Positions 38,980 to 46,753 of a stretch of DNA of 64,000 bases are shown here, in pieces. The DNA is from Salinicoccus sp. YB14-2 (GTDB lineage: Bacteria > Bacillota > Bacilli > Staphylococcales > Salinicoccaceae), in NCBI RefSeq assembly GCF_001265075.1, contig NZ_LFKO01000001.1, positions 626,627 through 690,626 on the forward strand. The letters are read 5' to 3'. Each line of letters begins with the position of its first letter. Position 1 is the first letter of the stretch. Made by a program: the position numbers and the translations under genes. A model generated the notes under the pieces. The model made no database searches. It worked only from the letters and a program-made list of their open reading frames with translations, and was not told where the DNA came from.

Positions 38980-39969
38980 ATGAAAAAATTTATATTAGGC
39001 ATCATCGCATTGTCTTTGGCAGTCGTTGCAGGATGTAACAGTTCAGAAGAAGCAGCTGAAGAGGTCAGAATCGGCTACTTCCCGAACTTGACGCACATCT
39101 CGACTGTTGTCGCTTTACAGAATGGATACTTTGAAGAAGAGTTTGGTGAAGACATTTCAATCGATACGATGACATTCCCGAACGGCAGTGCTTTCATGGA
39201 AGCAATGTCGACTGAGGAGTTCGATATCGGAACTGTCGGTCCTTCACCGGCAACAACGACATATATGAGAAACCCTGCACACTCGATTATTGCAGGTGCA
39301 GTGAACGGCGGTGCCGTACTCGCAACAGCAGAAGATTCAGGCATTGAATCCGTCGCAGATCTGGACGGTAAAAGCGTCGCTGTGCCGACTATCGGTTCCA
39401 CTCAGGACATCATGCTCAGAAAAGCGTTACACGAAGAGGGATTGGACGTGGATGATTCCGGCGGCACTGTCAGCCTGAACCCTCAGGCACCGGCGGATAC
39501 TTCAACATTATTCCTGCAGGGCGATGTGGCAGCTGCCGCTACCCAGGAACCTTGGGGCGTATTTTTGGAAAACCAGACGAATGCAGACATTCTCCTTGAT
39601 GAAGATGAATTCGGCTGGGGTGCAGACTCCACAATTACAGTCGTCACTGCAAGAAATGCCTTTACAGAAGCCAACCCGGAACTGACTGAAGGTTATCTGC
39701 GTGCCCATACAAGAGCCATCGAGTTTATCGAAGACAACCGTGAGGAAGCGGTCAATATCTTCGTAGATCATATTACTGACATCACCGGCAGTGAACTGAG
39801 TGTTGAAGAAACGCTCGAGGCAAGCGAACGTCTCTATCCGACACATGAAGTTGACGAAGAAGTGCTTCAGGAAATGGCAACAATCAGCTATGAAGCAGAT
39901 TACATGTCAAGTGATGATATTGAAGGTCTGATCAATACAGAATTCATCGACAATGTCACTTCAGAATAA
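38980..39969 (+). CDS. ABC transporter substrate-binding lipoprotein (SsuA/NMT1-like)
   Basis: This 329-residue protein begins MKKFILGIIALSLAVVAGCN, a lipoprotein signal with the lipidated Cys at residue 19. The mature part shows the NMT1/SsuA fold: RIGYFPNLTHISTVVALQNG, IGTVGPSPATTTYM, DGKSVAVPTIGSTQDIMLR. Family members bind aliphatic sulfonates, taurine, nitrate or thiamine-precursor pyrimidines. Neither a desulfonation gene nor a thi gene lies nearby, so the ligand stays open. Acidic residues are abundant. Confidence 0.9.
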   Translation: MKKFILGIIALSLAVVAGCNSSEEAAEEVRIGYFPNLTHISTVVALQNGYFEEEFGEDISIDTMTFPNGSAFMEAMSTEEFDIGTVGPSPATTTYMRNPAHSIIAGAVNGGAVLATAEDSGIESVADLDGKSVAVPTIGSTQDIMLRKALHEEGLDVDDSGGTVSLNPQAPADTSTLFLQGDVAAAATQEPWGVFLENQTNADILLDEDEFGWGADSTITVVTARNAFTEANPELTEGYLRAHTRAIEFIEDNREEAVNIFVDHITDITGSELSVEETLEASERLYPTHEVDEEVLQEMATISYEADYMSSDDIEGLINTEFIDNVTSE

Positions 39970-39973
39970 TAAT

Positions 39974-40013
39974 AAAAATGCACTCAACATTAAAATGTTG
40001 AGTGCATTTTTAT
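39974..40013. terminator. Bidirectional terminator between the importer and pdxS
   Basis: The 14-bp stem AATGCACTCAACAT / ATGTTGAGTGCATT has T runs on both strands (TTTTTATTT on plus; TTTTTATTATTATT on minus). It serves both converging genes. There is no room for pdxT behind pdxS. Confidence 0.92.
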
Positions 40014-40874
40014 TTACCAGCCTCGATCCTGCATTCTTTCACTCTCAGAAAGTGTGCGTACATCAATGCCGGACATCGGCGTTCCAAGTTCTTTCGCAAG
40101 CTCCCCGATCAATTTATAATCCTGATAGTTCTCAGTAGCCTGTACAATCGCTCTTGCGAATTTTTCAGGCTGTTCTGATTTGAACACTCCGGACCCTACA
40201 AATACTCCATCAGCACCGAGTTCCATCATCAATGCCGCATCCTGGGGTGTCGCCACACCGCCTGCGGCGTAATTGACCACCGGCAGTTCACCCAGTTCCC
40301 TGATCTCTTTCAAAACGTCGTATGGCGCGCCAAGATTTTTAGCAAAGGTCATCAGTTCATCATCGCTTAAAACAGAAATCTGTTTCACCTGCTGATTCAC
40401 TTTCCTGATATGTCTCACCGCTTCAACAATGTTGCCTGTACCCGGCTCCCCTTTTGTGCGGAGCATTTCAGAACCTTCACCGATGCGGCGTGCAGCCTCA
40501 CCAAGGTCACGGCAGCCGCAGACAAACGGCACTCCGTAGTCGGATTTCATCAGATGATACTCTTCATCTGCAGGCGTTAAAACTTCTGATTCATCAATGA
40601 AGTCGACACCCATCGCCTCAAGTACACGTGCTTCTGAGATATGTCCGATACGACACTTCGCCATTACCGGAATGGATACCGCATCTACCACCTCTTCTAT
40701 AATACGCGGATCTGCCGCACGGGCGACACCGCCTGCTGCACGAATATCAGACGGCACCCGTTCGAGTGCCATAACAGCAACCGCTCCCGCAGCCTCTGCT
40801 ATCTTTGCCTGTTCAGCATTGATTACATCCATAATTACTCCTTTATAAGGCATTGCCAGTTTATCCTGAGTCAT
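40014..40874 (-). CDS. pdxS: Pyridoxal 5'-phosphate synthase subunit PdxS, short N terminus
   Basis: This 286-residue TIM-barrel enzyme makes PLP from ribose 5-phosphate, glyceraldehyde 3-phosphate and ammonia. Catalytic elements are present: [14 protein letters not shown], the Lys in VMAKCRIGH (usually MAKARIGH), [13 protein letters not shown], and the second Lys in [12 protein letters not shown]. The N terminus is [16 protein letters not shown], without the usual 12-15 extra residues (as in B. subtilis, ...RVKRGMAEMQKGGVIMD). Those form helix alpha-N, which contacts the glutaminase PdxT. GGAAGAGG before the ATG supports this start. No pdxT follows; a terminator does. The divergent neighbour is its likely activator. 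Confidence 0.95.
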   Translation of the reverse strand: MTQDKLAMPYKGVIMDVINAEQAKIAEAAGAVAVMALERVPSDIRAAGGVARAADPRIIEEVVDAVSIPVMAKCRIGHISEARVLEAMGVDFIDESEVLTPADEEYHLMKSDYGVPFVCGCRDLGEAARRIGEGSEMLRTKGEPGTGNIVEAVRHIRKVNQQVKQISVLSDDELMTFAKNLGAPYDVLKEIRELGELPVVNYAAGGVATPQDAALMMELGADGVFVGSGVFKSEQPEKFARAIVQATENYQDYKLIGELAKELGTPMSGIDVRTLSESERMQDRGW

Positions 40875-40975
40875 CTTGCATCCCTCTTCCTTAAATTATT
40901 ATCTTATGATATATTCTAGTTGATTAACTGACTCTTACAAAGTGTCAGATTACCAAATAATATAGGGGTCAGATC

Positions 40976-42310
40976 ATGTATATAAAACTGGATGCAAAAA
41001 ATGGACAAAACTTATATGAACAGCTTTACCAGGAAATAAAAAGCCAAATATTAAAAGGTGAAATAAAAAGCAATGATAAACTTCCGAGTAAGAGACAGCT
41101 GAAAATGGATTTGAACATCAGTATGACCACCGTCGAACGCGCCTATAATCAGCTGCTCGATGAAGACCTCGTGTACAGTGTGGAAAAGAGCGGTTTCTAT
41201 GTCTCGGAAATCGATCTGCTCAAAGCGACGCCGAAGGAAATCCCTCATATAGTCAAGCCGCAGCAGAAATCATTCAAACTAGCTCTCGGCACAATAGATA
41301 CTTCTATCGTCCAAAGAGACGTCATAAAACAGATTTCTAAAGAAGTATTCGATCAGCATGACCTGCTCAACCCCGGGGAAAACAGCGGTGAATATGAACT
41401 TCGTAAAGCAATCTCAGATTATCTTCACTTCAACCGCGGTGTCTCCTGTTCAATCGATCAAATATTTATCGGGCCGTCGACAGAGTATCTGCTGCAGCAG
41501 GTTTTACTTCTGCTTGATTATCCTCGGATGACGATTGAAAACCCAGGATATCCAGTCGTAAAAAAGGTGATTTCACATTTAAAGCTCACACATAATATTG
41601 CGCGTGTTAATGAAGACGGCATCAATCTGGATGATGTCGTCAGCCATAACAACCCCGTTGTCCACATCACACCCTCCCACCAGTTCCCGAGCGGTGTTAT
41701 TCTGTCTTTGAAAAAACGCATACAGCTGTTGAACTATGCACTGGAGAATGATGTCTATGTCATTGAGGATGATTATGACAGTGAGTTCAGATATACAGGC
41801 AAGCCCTTGCCTTCCCTGCAGGGACTTGATCAGAGTGACCGCACGATATATATGAGTACATTTTCAAAATCACTGTATCCATCTCTCAGACTTTCTGTAA
41901 TGGTTCTGCCCAAATCACTTTCTGAGAAGTACTATTCCGAAAGATTATCCTGCAACGTTTCAAGACAGATGCAGCATATTGTTGCCAGATATATCTCAGA
42001 AGGCTATCTGAACCGTCATATTAACAGAGTCCGGAAAATCTATTCAAAAAAGATGCAGAATATCATAGAGTGGCTGAATAAAGCCTATCCCTCTGTAGAT
42101 GTTGACGGTGATCATACCGGCATGCACTTTATCCTTAAATGTCCGGAACACGACATCAGCAATCTGGTTCTGAAACATCAGCTGATCAGTAAAAACAGCT
42201 ATTCAGTCCATAACCAATTTAATGATTCAGTCATCGTCGGCATCGGTGAGGAAAGCACGGAAGATATCATCGAAACATTGGATACATTTTTAAAAAATGT
42301 TTATAAGTAA
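40976..42310 (+). CDS. pdxR: MocR/GntR-type regulator PdxR
   Basis: This 444-residue protein has a GntR winged helix (residues 8-75: LYQEIKSQILKGEIKSNDKL, then PSKRQLKMDLNISMTTVERA) and a fold-type-I aminotransferase-like domain with the PLP lysine in TFSKSLYPSLRL. PdxR proteins sense PLP and control pdxST, to which they are divergently arranged, as here with a 101-bp gap. AGGGGTC lies before the ATG. Confidence 0.92.
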   Translation: MYIKLDAKNGQNLYEQLYQEIKSQILKGEIKSNDKLPSKRQLKMDLNISMTTVERAYNQLLDEDLVYSVEKSGFYVSEIDLLKATPKEIPHIVKPQQKSFKLALGTIDTSIVQRDVIKQISKEVFDQHDLLNPGENSGEYELRKAISDYLHFNRGVSCSIDQIFIGPSTEYLLQQVLLLLDYPRMTIENPGYPVVKKVISHLKLTHNIARVNEDGINLDDVVSHNNPVVHITPSHQFPSGVILSLKKRIQLLNYALENDVYVIEDDYDSEFRYTGKPLPSLQGLDQSDRTIYMSTFSKSLYPSLRLSVMVLPKSLSEKYYSERLSCNVSRQMQHIVARYISEGYLNRHINRVRKIYSKKMQNIIEWLNKAYPSVDVDGDHTGMHFILKCPEHDISNLVLKHQLISKNSYSVHNQFNDSVIVGIGEESTEDIIETLDTFLKNVYK

Positions 42311-42493
42311 AAAGATTCCTGAAGCGATACGCCCCGGGAATCCTCAATTACAAGATTTGCATATTTGACGTTTCTCACGTTTTAATTCCCCGGCGACCAA
42401 CAACAATTCCTGATTCAGGCTCAAAAGGACTGAGGAATGTACCGATGGTATTACCGATAAGAACGGTATATATTATTCACAATATGATTTTTT
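42311..42493. other. Gap between pdxR and the tRNA cluster
   Basis: No gene or RNA was recognised. A short inverted repeat (GATTCC / GGAATC) follows pdxR without a T tract. In S. aureus an rRNA operon occupies the neighbourhood; no rRNA sequence is seen here. Confidence 0.4.
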
Positions 42494-42530
42494 TCAACAA
42501 AAAACACATGGAATGCATTCCATGTGTTTT
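42494..42530 (-). terminator. Terminator of the tRNA operon
   Basis: The perfect palindromic stem AAAACACATGGAATG / CATTCCATGTGTTTT (42501-42530) is followed by TTGTTG and more T on the minus strand, 5 bp behind tRNA-Ile. Confidence 0.85.
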
Positions 42531-42535
42531 CAAAG

Positions 42536-42609
<74 letters not shown>

Positions 42610-42637
42610 CGGCTATGTATAATTAAAAAATAAAAAA

Positions 42638-42710
42638 TGGAGACTAGCGGGATCGAACCGCTGACCTCCTGCGTGCAAGGCAGGCGCTCTCCCAGCTGAG
42701 CTAAGCCCCC
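42638..42710 (-). tRNA. tRNA-Ala (TGC)
   Basis: A 73-nt cloverleaf beginning GGGGGCTTAGCTCAGCTGG with anticodon loop CTTGCAC. The acceptor stem has two G-U pairs, one of which is not at the usual 3-70 identity position alone (3-70 and 5-68). CCA is not encoded. Confidence 0.96.
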
Positions 42711-42728
42711 AATATAAAATATGAATGA

Positions 42729-42811
42729 TGCGGGTGAAGGGACTTGAACCCCCATGTCGTTAAGACACTAGATCCTGATTCTAGCGCGTCTGCCAATTCC
42801 GCCACACCCGC
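42729..42811 (-). tRNA. tRNA-Leu (CAG)
   Basis: An 83-nt class II tRNA with a long variable arm (TGTCTTAACGACA). The acceptor GCGGGTG pairs with CACCCGC, and the anticodon loop is ATCAGGA. CCA is not encoded. Confidence 0.96.
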
Positions 42812-42820
42812 GGATTAAAA

Positions 42821-42894
42821 TCGGGAAGACAGGATTCGAACCTGCGACCCCTTGGTCCCAAACCAAGTGCTCTACCAAGCTGAGCTACTTCCCG
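42821..42894 (-). tRNA. tRNA-Pro (TGG)
   Basis: A 74-nt cloverleaf. The acceptor CGGGAAG pairs with CTTCCCG, and the anticodon loop is TTTGGGA. CCA is not encoded. Confidence 0.96.
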
Positions 42895-42949
42895 TGATTT
42901 CAATTAAATGTTTTCAAAAAAATAAAACGGTATAACCGCTTAATAGAAA

Positions 42950-43024
42950 TGGAGCGGAAGACGGGATTCGAACCCGCGACCCCCACCTTGGCAAGGTGGT
43001 GTTCTACCACTGAACTACTTCCGC
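42950..43024 (-). tRNA. tRNA-Gly (GCC)
   Basis: 75 nt including an encoded CCA. The acceptor GCGGAAG pairs with CTTCCGC, the discriminator is T, and the anticodon loop is TTGCCAA. It is the only one of the six with CCA in the DNA. Confidence 0.96.
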
Positions 43025-43043
43025 TTACAATAAATTATTTAAA

Positions 43044-43116
43044 TGGAGAATGACGGGTTCGAACCGCCGACCCTCTGCTTGTAAGGCAGATGCTCTCCCA
43101 GCTGAGCTAATTCTCC
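43044..43116 (-). tRNA. tRNA-Val (TAC)
   Basis: A 73-nt cloverleaf. The acceptor GGAGAAT pairs with ATTCTCC, and the anticodon loop is CTTACAA. CCA is not encoded. It is the first gene of the cluster. Confidence 0.96.
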
Positions 43117-43195
43117 TTCGCACTAATTGTTGATTGCCTATTAATAATAATACAAAATTCATTACAATGTCAACATAACCTTAACATTAAAAAGT

Positions 43196-43248
43196 GTAAA
43201 AAGGGAAAGCAAGTAGAATCCTTCAGCTAAAAGTGATTCTACTTGCTT
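43196..43248 (-). terminator. Terminator of the 34-residue peptide gene
   Basis: The perfect 14-bp stem AAGCAAGTAGAATC / GATTCTACTTGCTT (43207-43248) with a 14-nt loop is followed on the minus strand by TCCCTTTTTAC. It lies 48 bp behind the small peptide gene and separates it from the tRNA operon. Confidence 0.85.
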
Positions 43249-43295
43249 ATGGGTGCCAATCTATATAAAGTATTCTGCTTAAATACCTTATAAAC

Positions 43296-43400
43296 TTAAA
43301 TGAATTGCGCTATCATATCAATCGGAATACTTTTTTCACCAACAATTATGAGGATGCCTGTTACTGCCAAAATCATTAAAGTAACAATTCTTTTATTCAT
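43296..43400 (-). CDS. 34-residue hydrophobic peptide, unknown function
   Basis: The frame MNKRIVTLMILAVTGILIIV (first 20 residues), ending MIAQFI, forms a single membrane helix with a basic N terminus. A strong GGGGGAG lies seven bases before the ATG, and a 14-bp-stem terminator follows, so the unit looks complete. I do not recognise it; small membrane peptides of this type include type I toxins, regulators of transporters and signal peptides. It sits between the tRNA cluster and the IS110 element. Confidence 0.6.
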   Translation of the reverse strand: MNKRIVTLMILAVTGILIIVGEKSIPIDMIAQFI

Positions 43401-43437
43401 TGTATCTCCCCCTCGTATAATAAGTTTTGTTTAGTTC

Positions 43438-43719
43438 TTAGACTTGGATATTCCGGGATACCCCTGGATAATAGAGCCATAGATTTGAAAGGATCTAATG
43501 GGCATGAGCTAACTCCCCTTGTAGTTCGACTACATAGAAAGACTGCTTCCCTGGTCATGCGAATGAATTTCAAACGCACAAGCTGTATCCGTAGTAATGA
43601 ATTGAATCCATGTAGTAGTTGATTCTGTAGCCAGTCATTATTACGAATGAATACTCATACGCGAGGTTGAATCTTGTCGCATGTATTCAGGGATATCCCG
43701 GAGTACCCAAGTCTATTAT
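43438..43719 (+). ncRNA. Candidate IS110 bridge (guide) RNA region flanked by a 33-bp imperfect inverted repeat
   Basis: Arms at 43438-43470 and 43687-43719 match as an inverted repeat in about 28 of 33 positions, with two of the differences being G-U-type in RNA. Between them lie 216 nt with further stems, for example TGTAGT-TCG-ACTACA (43520-43534). In the IS110 group the region upstream of the transposase encodes the bridge RNA that pairs with donor and target DNA. Location and size fit; the guide loops were not identified. Confidence 0.5.
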
Positions 43720-43745
43720 AAAATCAAAGAAAGGAGGTCCTTTCA

Positions 43746-45023
43746 ATGAAATTGTTTGTCGGTATTGACGTCAGCTCTGAATCTTTAGATGTGTGTTATC
43801 TAGAGTCTAATCAAAAAGTTTTAAATCAAATGACAGTTGATAATTCCTTGGTGGGTGCGAAACTGATTCAATCCAACATTTTACTCTATGCAGATAATCG
43901 AAAGTACGAACAGATCATAATTGGTTTAGAGTCTACTTCTGTCTATAGTTTTCACCCAGCTACCTTCCTACATCAGGATGAAGCACTCCGTGCACTAAAT
44001 GTGACCGTCTCAGTCATTAATCCATCCAAAATTCATCGATTTAAAAAGATGTTTGAAGAAGACAAGACGGACCGGGTGGATGCTTACCGGATTGCCGATT
44101 TCTTAAGATTGGAAATCCATCAGACCAGCCTGATCAAAGAAGAACAATACATGGCACTACAGCGTCTGACCCGTTCGAGATATCAACTTGTCACGTAACT
44201 CACTGAGTGTAAGCAACACTTCATCGAAAACCTGTACTACAAATGCAACACTTTAAAACAAAGCATCGATACCTCTATCTTTGGCACGACAATGATGTCT
44301 CTGCTGACCGAAGATGTATCTTTGGATGAAGTGGCTGAGATGCCTTTAGAAGACTTGAGCGACTTCCTGGACACCAAAGGCAAAGGCCGATTTGCAGATA
44401 GCGAGAAACTGGCGAAATCCATTCAAAAAGCCATCCGCAGTGCGTATCGTTTAGGCGCTGTCATGGCGGACTCTGTGGACCAGGTCCTGGGTACATACGC
44501 AATGTTGATCAAGACTTACACCAAGCAAATCAAAATACTCGAGAAAAGTATCGCAGACGTCTTAGAGACCATTCCTGAAGCGAAATCGCTACTCAGTATC
44601 CCGGGCATTGGTCCCACCTATACTGCCGGTATCCTGGCAGAAATCGGTCAGATTGAACGTTTTGACAACCAGGCTAAACTGGCTAAGTATGCCGGTCTTT
44701 ACTGGAAGAAAAACCAATCGGGTAACTTTACTGCGCAAAATACTCCCATCACGAAATCCGGAAACCATTACTTGCGGTATTACTTAATTGAGGCTGCCAA
44801 TTCAGTCCGCAATAATATTCCAACGTTCAATGAGTACTATAAAAAGAAAAAAGCAGAAGTCCCGAAGCATCAACACAAAAGAGCCCTCGTCTTAACCGCA
44901 AGAAAATTTGTGCGTCTGGTGGATGTCCTACTACGCAACCACCAACTATACATGCCAGAAAGGAGCGTGTCACTCGAGATTTTAAATATCTCGAATCCTT
45001 TCTCAGCGCCTAGAAAAAATTAA
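43746..45023 (+). pseudogene. IS110-family transposase, interrupted by an in-frame TAA
   Basis: AAAGGAGGTCCTTTCA precedes the ATG. The first part (150 residues) has the DEDD RuvC-like motifs: Asp in FVGIDVSSESLDVCY, Glu in IIGLESTSVY, and Asp residues in EEDKTDRVDAYRIADFLR. The frame is stopped by TAA at 44196-44198 and then continues in the same frame (LTECKQHFIENLYYKC) through the Transposase_20 domain (SIPGIGPTYTAGILAEIGQI) to 45023. The whole is 425 sense codons, the normal size. The single nonsense codon (CAA, GAA or AAA one base away) marks a recent inactivation, unless suppressed or an assembly error. Confidence 0.9.
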
Positions 45024-45164
45024 ATTTTACTAGGCTTATTTAAACACGCCTTAAAACACAACTAACAGGCAAGACATGTCGATGCATCATGAATTTTCAA
45101 TTTGACTTAGCACCACAAGTCTTTGTTAATAATTTTATTATACTACATATTCAGACTATTCCTT

Positions 45165-45190
45165 TAAAATTTTCATATATGAAAATTTTA
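45165..45190. promoter_or_regulatory. Perfect 26-bp palindrome upstream of the Rgg-type gene
   Basis: The half-site TAAAATTTTCATA and its complement meet without a gap, 73 bp before the regulator's ATG and about 35 bp before a TATAAT (45226-45231). No T tract makes it a clear terminator. An operator for the adjacent helix-turn-helix protein is plausible. The rest of 45036-45263 is AT-rich with no gene seen. Confidence 0.5.
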
Positions 45191-45263
45191 GGGTGAAATA
45201 CTTTCCTTTTTTAGTTATTTTTATCTATAATACTGATTAACAATAACTTATGGAGAGGATCAT

Positions 45264-46133
45264 ATGTCTAATCAATCTATTGGAATGCTGATCAGAGAAT
45301 TCAGGCAGTCAAGAAACCTGACCATGAAAGAAGTTTGTGACACCGATTTATCCGTTGCACAATTATCAAAATTTGAACGCGGGGTAAGCGAGATAACAAT
45401 CAATAAGTTATTAGTAATTTTAGATAAGCTGAACATAACCATTGAAGAATTCTTTCACGCTGAGCAGGAATTTGAGTTGAGCGAGTTTGAGCAGCTCATA
45501 GTGAAGATGAAAGAGCATTACATAAAAAATGATGCCGACCGGCTGCTTGAATTAAGAAATGAACAGCTAAAAAAATACAAGAAGAGCAATATTAAGTTTT
45601 TTGAACTGAATGCAATCATGTTATCTGCACTCCTGAAAGATCTGACGAACGACAAAAGTAAAGCACCCGAAATGGAAGAAAAGCTGATTGATCATCTTCT
45701 TGAAGTGGATATATGGTGCCATTATGAAATTGTTCTTTTCGCCAACTCAATTTCACTATTCAATACAAACACTCTGGTCACTTTGACAAATGAAATGATC
45801 AACAACACGAAATACTATCAGGAAATTAAAAAACACCGCGTCATTACTATACAGACATTGATAAATGTCATACTCACGCTCCTTGAAAATGGCGAAACGG
45901 ACCAGAGTAAAATATTTCAGAATAAACTTACAGAGCTGCTTGAGATGGACCAGTATATGCTTTATGAAAGAAATTACTCAATATATTTAGCCGGCTTCTA
46001 TCTTTATAAAACCGGTCAGAAAGAAGCCGGTTTAAAATCAATGAAGCAGGCAATAACCATCTTTAAAGACTTGAAAATTAACCAGCTTGCACAAAATTTT
46101 CAAACCCACTATAACCAGAACGTATCCGAATGA
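45264..46133 (+). CDS. Rgg/GadR/MutR-type helix-turn-helix regulator
   Basis: This 289-residue protein has an N-terminal XRE helix-turn-helix (LIREFRQSRNLTMKEVCDTD, LSVAQLSKFERGVSEIT) and an alpha-helical TPR-like C terminus of the Rgg family (VDIWCHYEIVLFANSISLF). Such proteins bind short hydrophobic peptides in streptococci or act as stand-alone regulators. GAGAGGATCAT precedes the ATG. No peptide gene was found in the 240 bp upstream. The convergent cupin gene shares its terminator. Confidence 0.85.
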   Translation: MSNQSIGMLIREFRQSRNLTMKEVCDTDLSVAQLSKFERGVSEITINKLLVILDKLNITIEEFFHAEQEFELSEFEQLIVKMKEHYIKNDADRLLELRNEQLKKYKKSNIKFFELNAIMLSALLKDLTNDKSKAPEMEEKLIDHLLEVDIWCHYEIVLFANSISLFNTNTLVTLTNEMINNTKYYQEIKKHRVITIQTLINVILTLLENGETDQSKIFQNKLTELLEMDQYMLYERNYSIYLAGFYLYKTGQKEAGLKSMKQAITIFKDLKINQLAQNFQTHYNQNVSE

Positions 46134-46134
46134 T

Positions 46135-46173
46135 AAAAGGCCGTAAGCACCCATCCAGTACTTACGGCCTTCC
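46135..46173. terminator. Bidirectional terminator between the Rgg-type gene and the cupin gene
   Basis: The perfect stem AAGGCCGTAAG / CTTACGGCCTT (46137-46171) lies 3 bp behind both converging genes, with A and T stretches on either side. Confidence 0.8.
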
Positions 46174-46176
46174 ATC

Positions 46177-46548
46177 TTAAATTTCAGTGTCTTCAACAGG
46201 GTCCATCCAGTTTATGGCGCCCGCCGTCATTGCCAAATGTATGAGTTCACTGTCTTTTTTCGCACCATGCCAGTGAACAATATCTTTACCAATGTTGATG
46301 ACATCGCCCGCTTTAATCGTTTCAGGTGCCTTGCCGGCCTCCTGATACCACCCTTCACCATGAGTGACAAGCAGCACCTGTCCAACTTCATGAGAATGCC
46401 ACTTCGTTTTGCCGCCCGGCTTGAAGGTGACGTTCGCAATCGGAGTATTGAGAGGCGCAGCCTCTTTGAATAGTACATTATGATAGACTTCACCCGTAAA
46501 ATGATCCGTCTTTTGTTCACCTTGCGGAAAAATCTTTTCTGCAGTCAT
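46177..46548 (-). CDS. Small cupin-domain protein
   Basis: This 123-residue single-domain cupin has motif 1 GGKTKWHSHEVGQVLLVTHGEG (read as G-x5-HxH-x3-4-Q/E-x6-G) with metal ligands His-x-His and a later His in GKDIVHWHGAK (motif 2). The pattern resembles cupins that sit with carboxymuconolactone decarboxylase or aldo-keto reductase genes. The reaction is unknown. TGAAAGGGGATGGGTAA lies before the ATG. Confidence 0.8.
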   Translation of the reverse strand: MTAEKIFPQGEQKTDHFTGEVYHNVLFKEAAPLNTPIANVTFKPGGKTKWHSHEVGQVLLVTHGEGWYQEAGKAPETIKAGDVINIGKDIVHWHGAKKDSELIHLAMTAGAINWMDPVEDTEI

Positions 46549-46753
46549 TTACCCATCCCCTTTCAAATCTTATACTTTTAAAATATCACGTTTATAAAAT
46601 ATATTGAAATGATGTACTTTAAAGACATTGCCAATACAGAGCTTTTGTCCCGCTTGTCAAGAAATAACAGCGAATCTTCAAACCGTACAAAATATATGAG
46701 TCATTTGCACAGCTCCTAAGCGCTCACTTTGCTTGAACGAATACATTCATTTG

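Larger units (their letters stand above)
43436..45035 (+). mobile_element. IS110-family element (boundaries approximate)
   Basis: The element consists of a structured non-coding region (43438-43719) and an IS110-type transposase frame (43746-45023) with a small inverted repeat at its end (GCCTAG / CTAGGC, 45008-45035). IS110 elements lack terminal inverted repeats and leave no target duplication, so exact ends cannot be set from this copy alone. It is inserted between the peptide gene and the Rgg-type regulator. Confidence 0.75.

Noticed and set aside
40875-40975. PdxR operator repeats in the pdxS-pdxR gap
   Set aside because: The 101-bp gap has AT-rich segments and promoter-like pieces, but no direct repeat clear enough to claim.
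43438-43719. Inverted arms read as classical terminal inverted repeats of an IS
   Set aside because: Both arms lie upstream of the transposase, none downstream, and IS110 members do not use terminal repeats. Treated as RNA structure candidate instead.
45024-45263. Short hydrophobic peptide gene as partner of the Rgg-type regulator
   Set aside because: Small ATG frames there have no ribosome binding site or are under ten codons.
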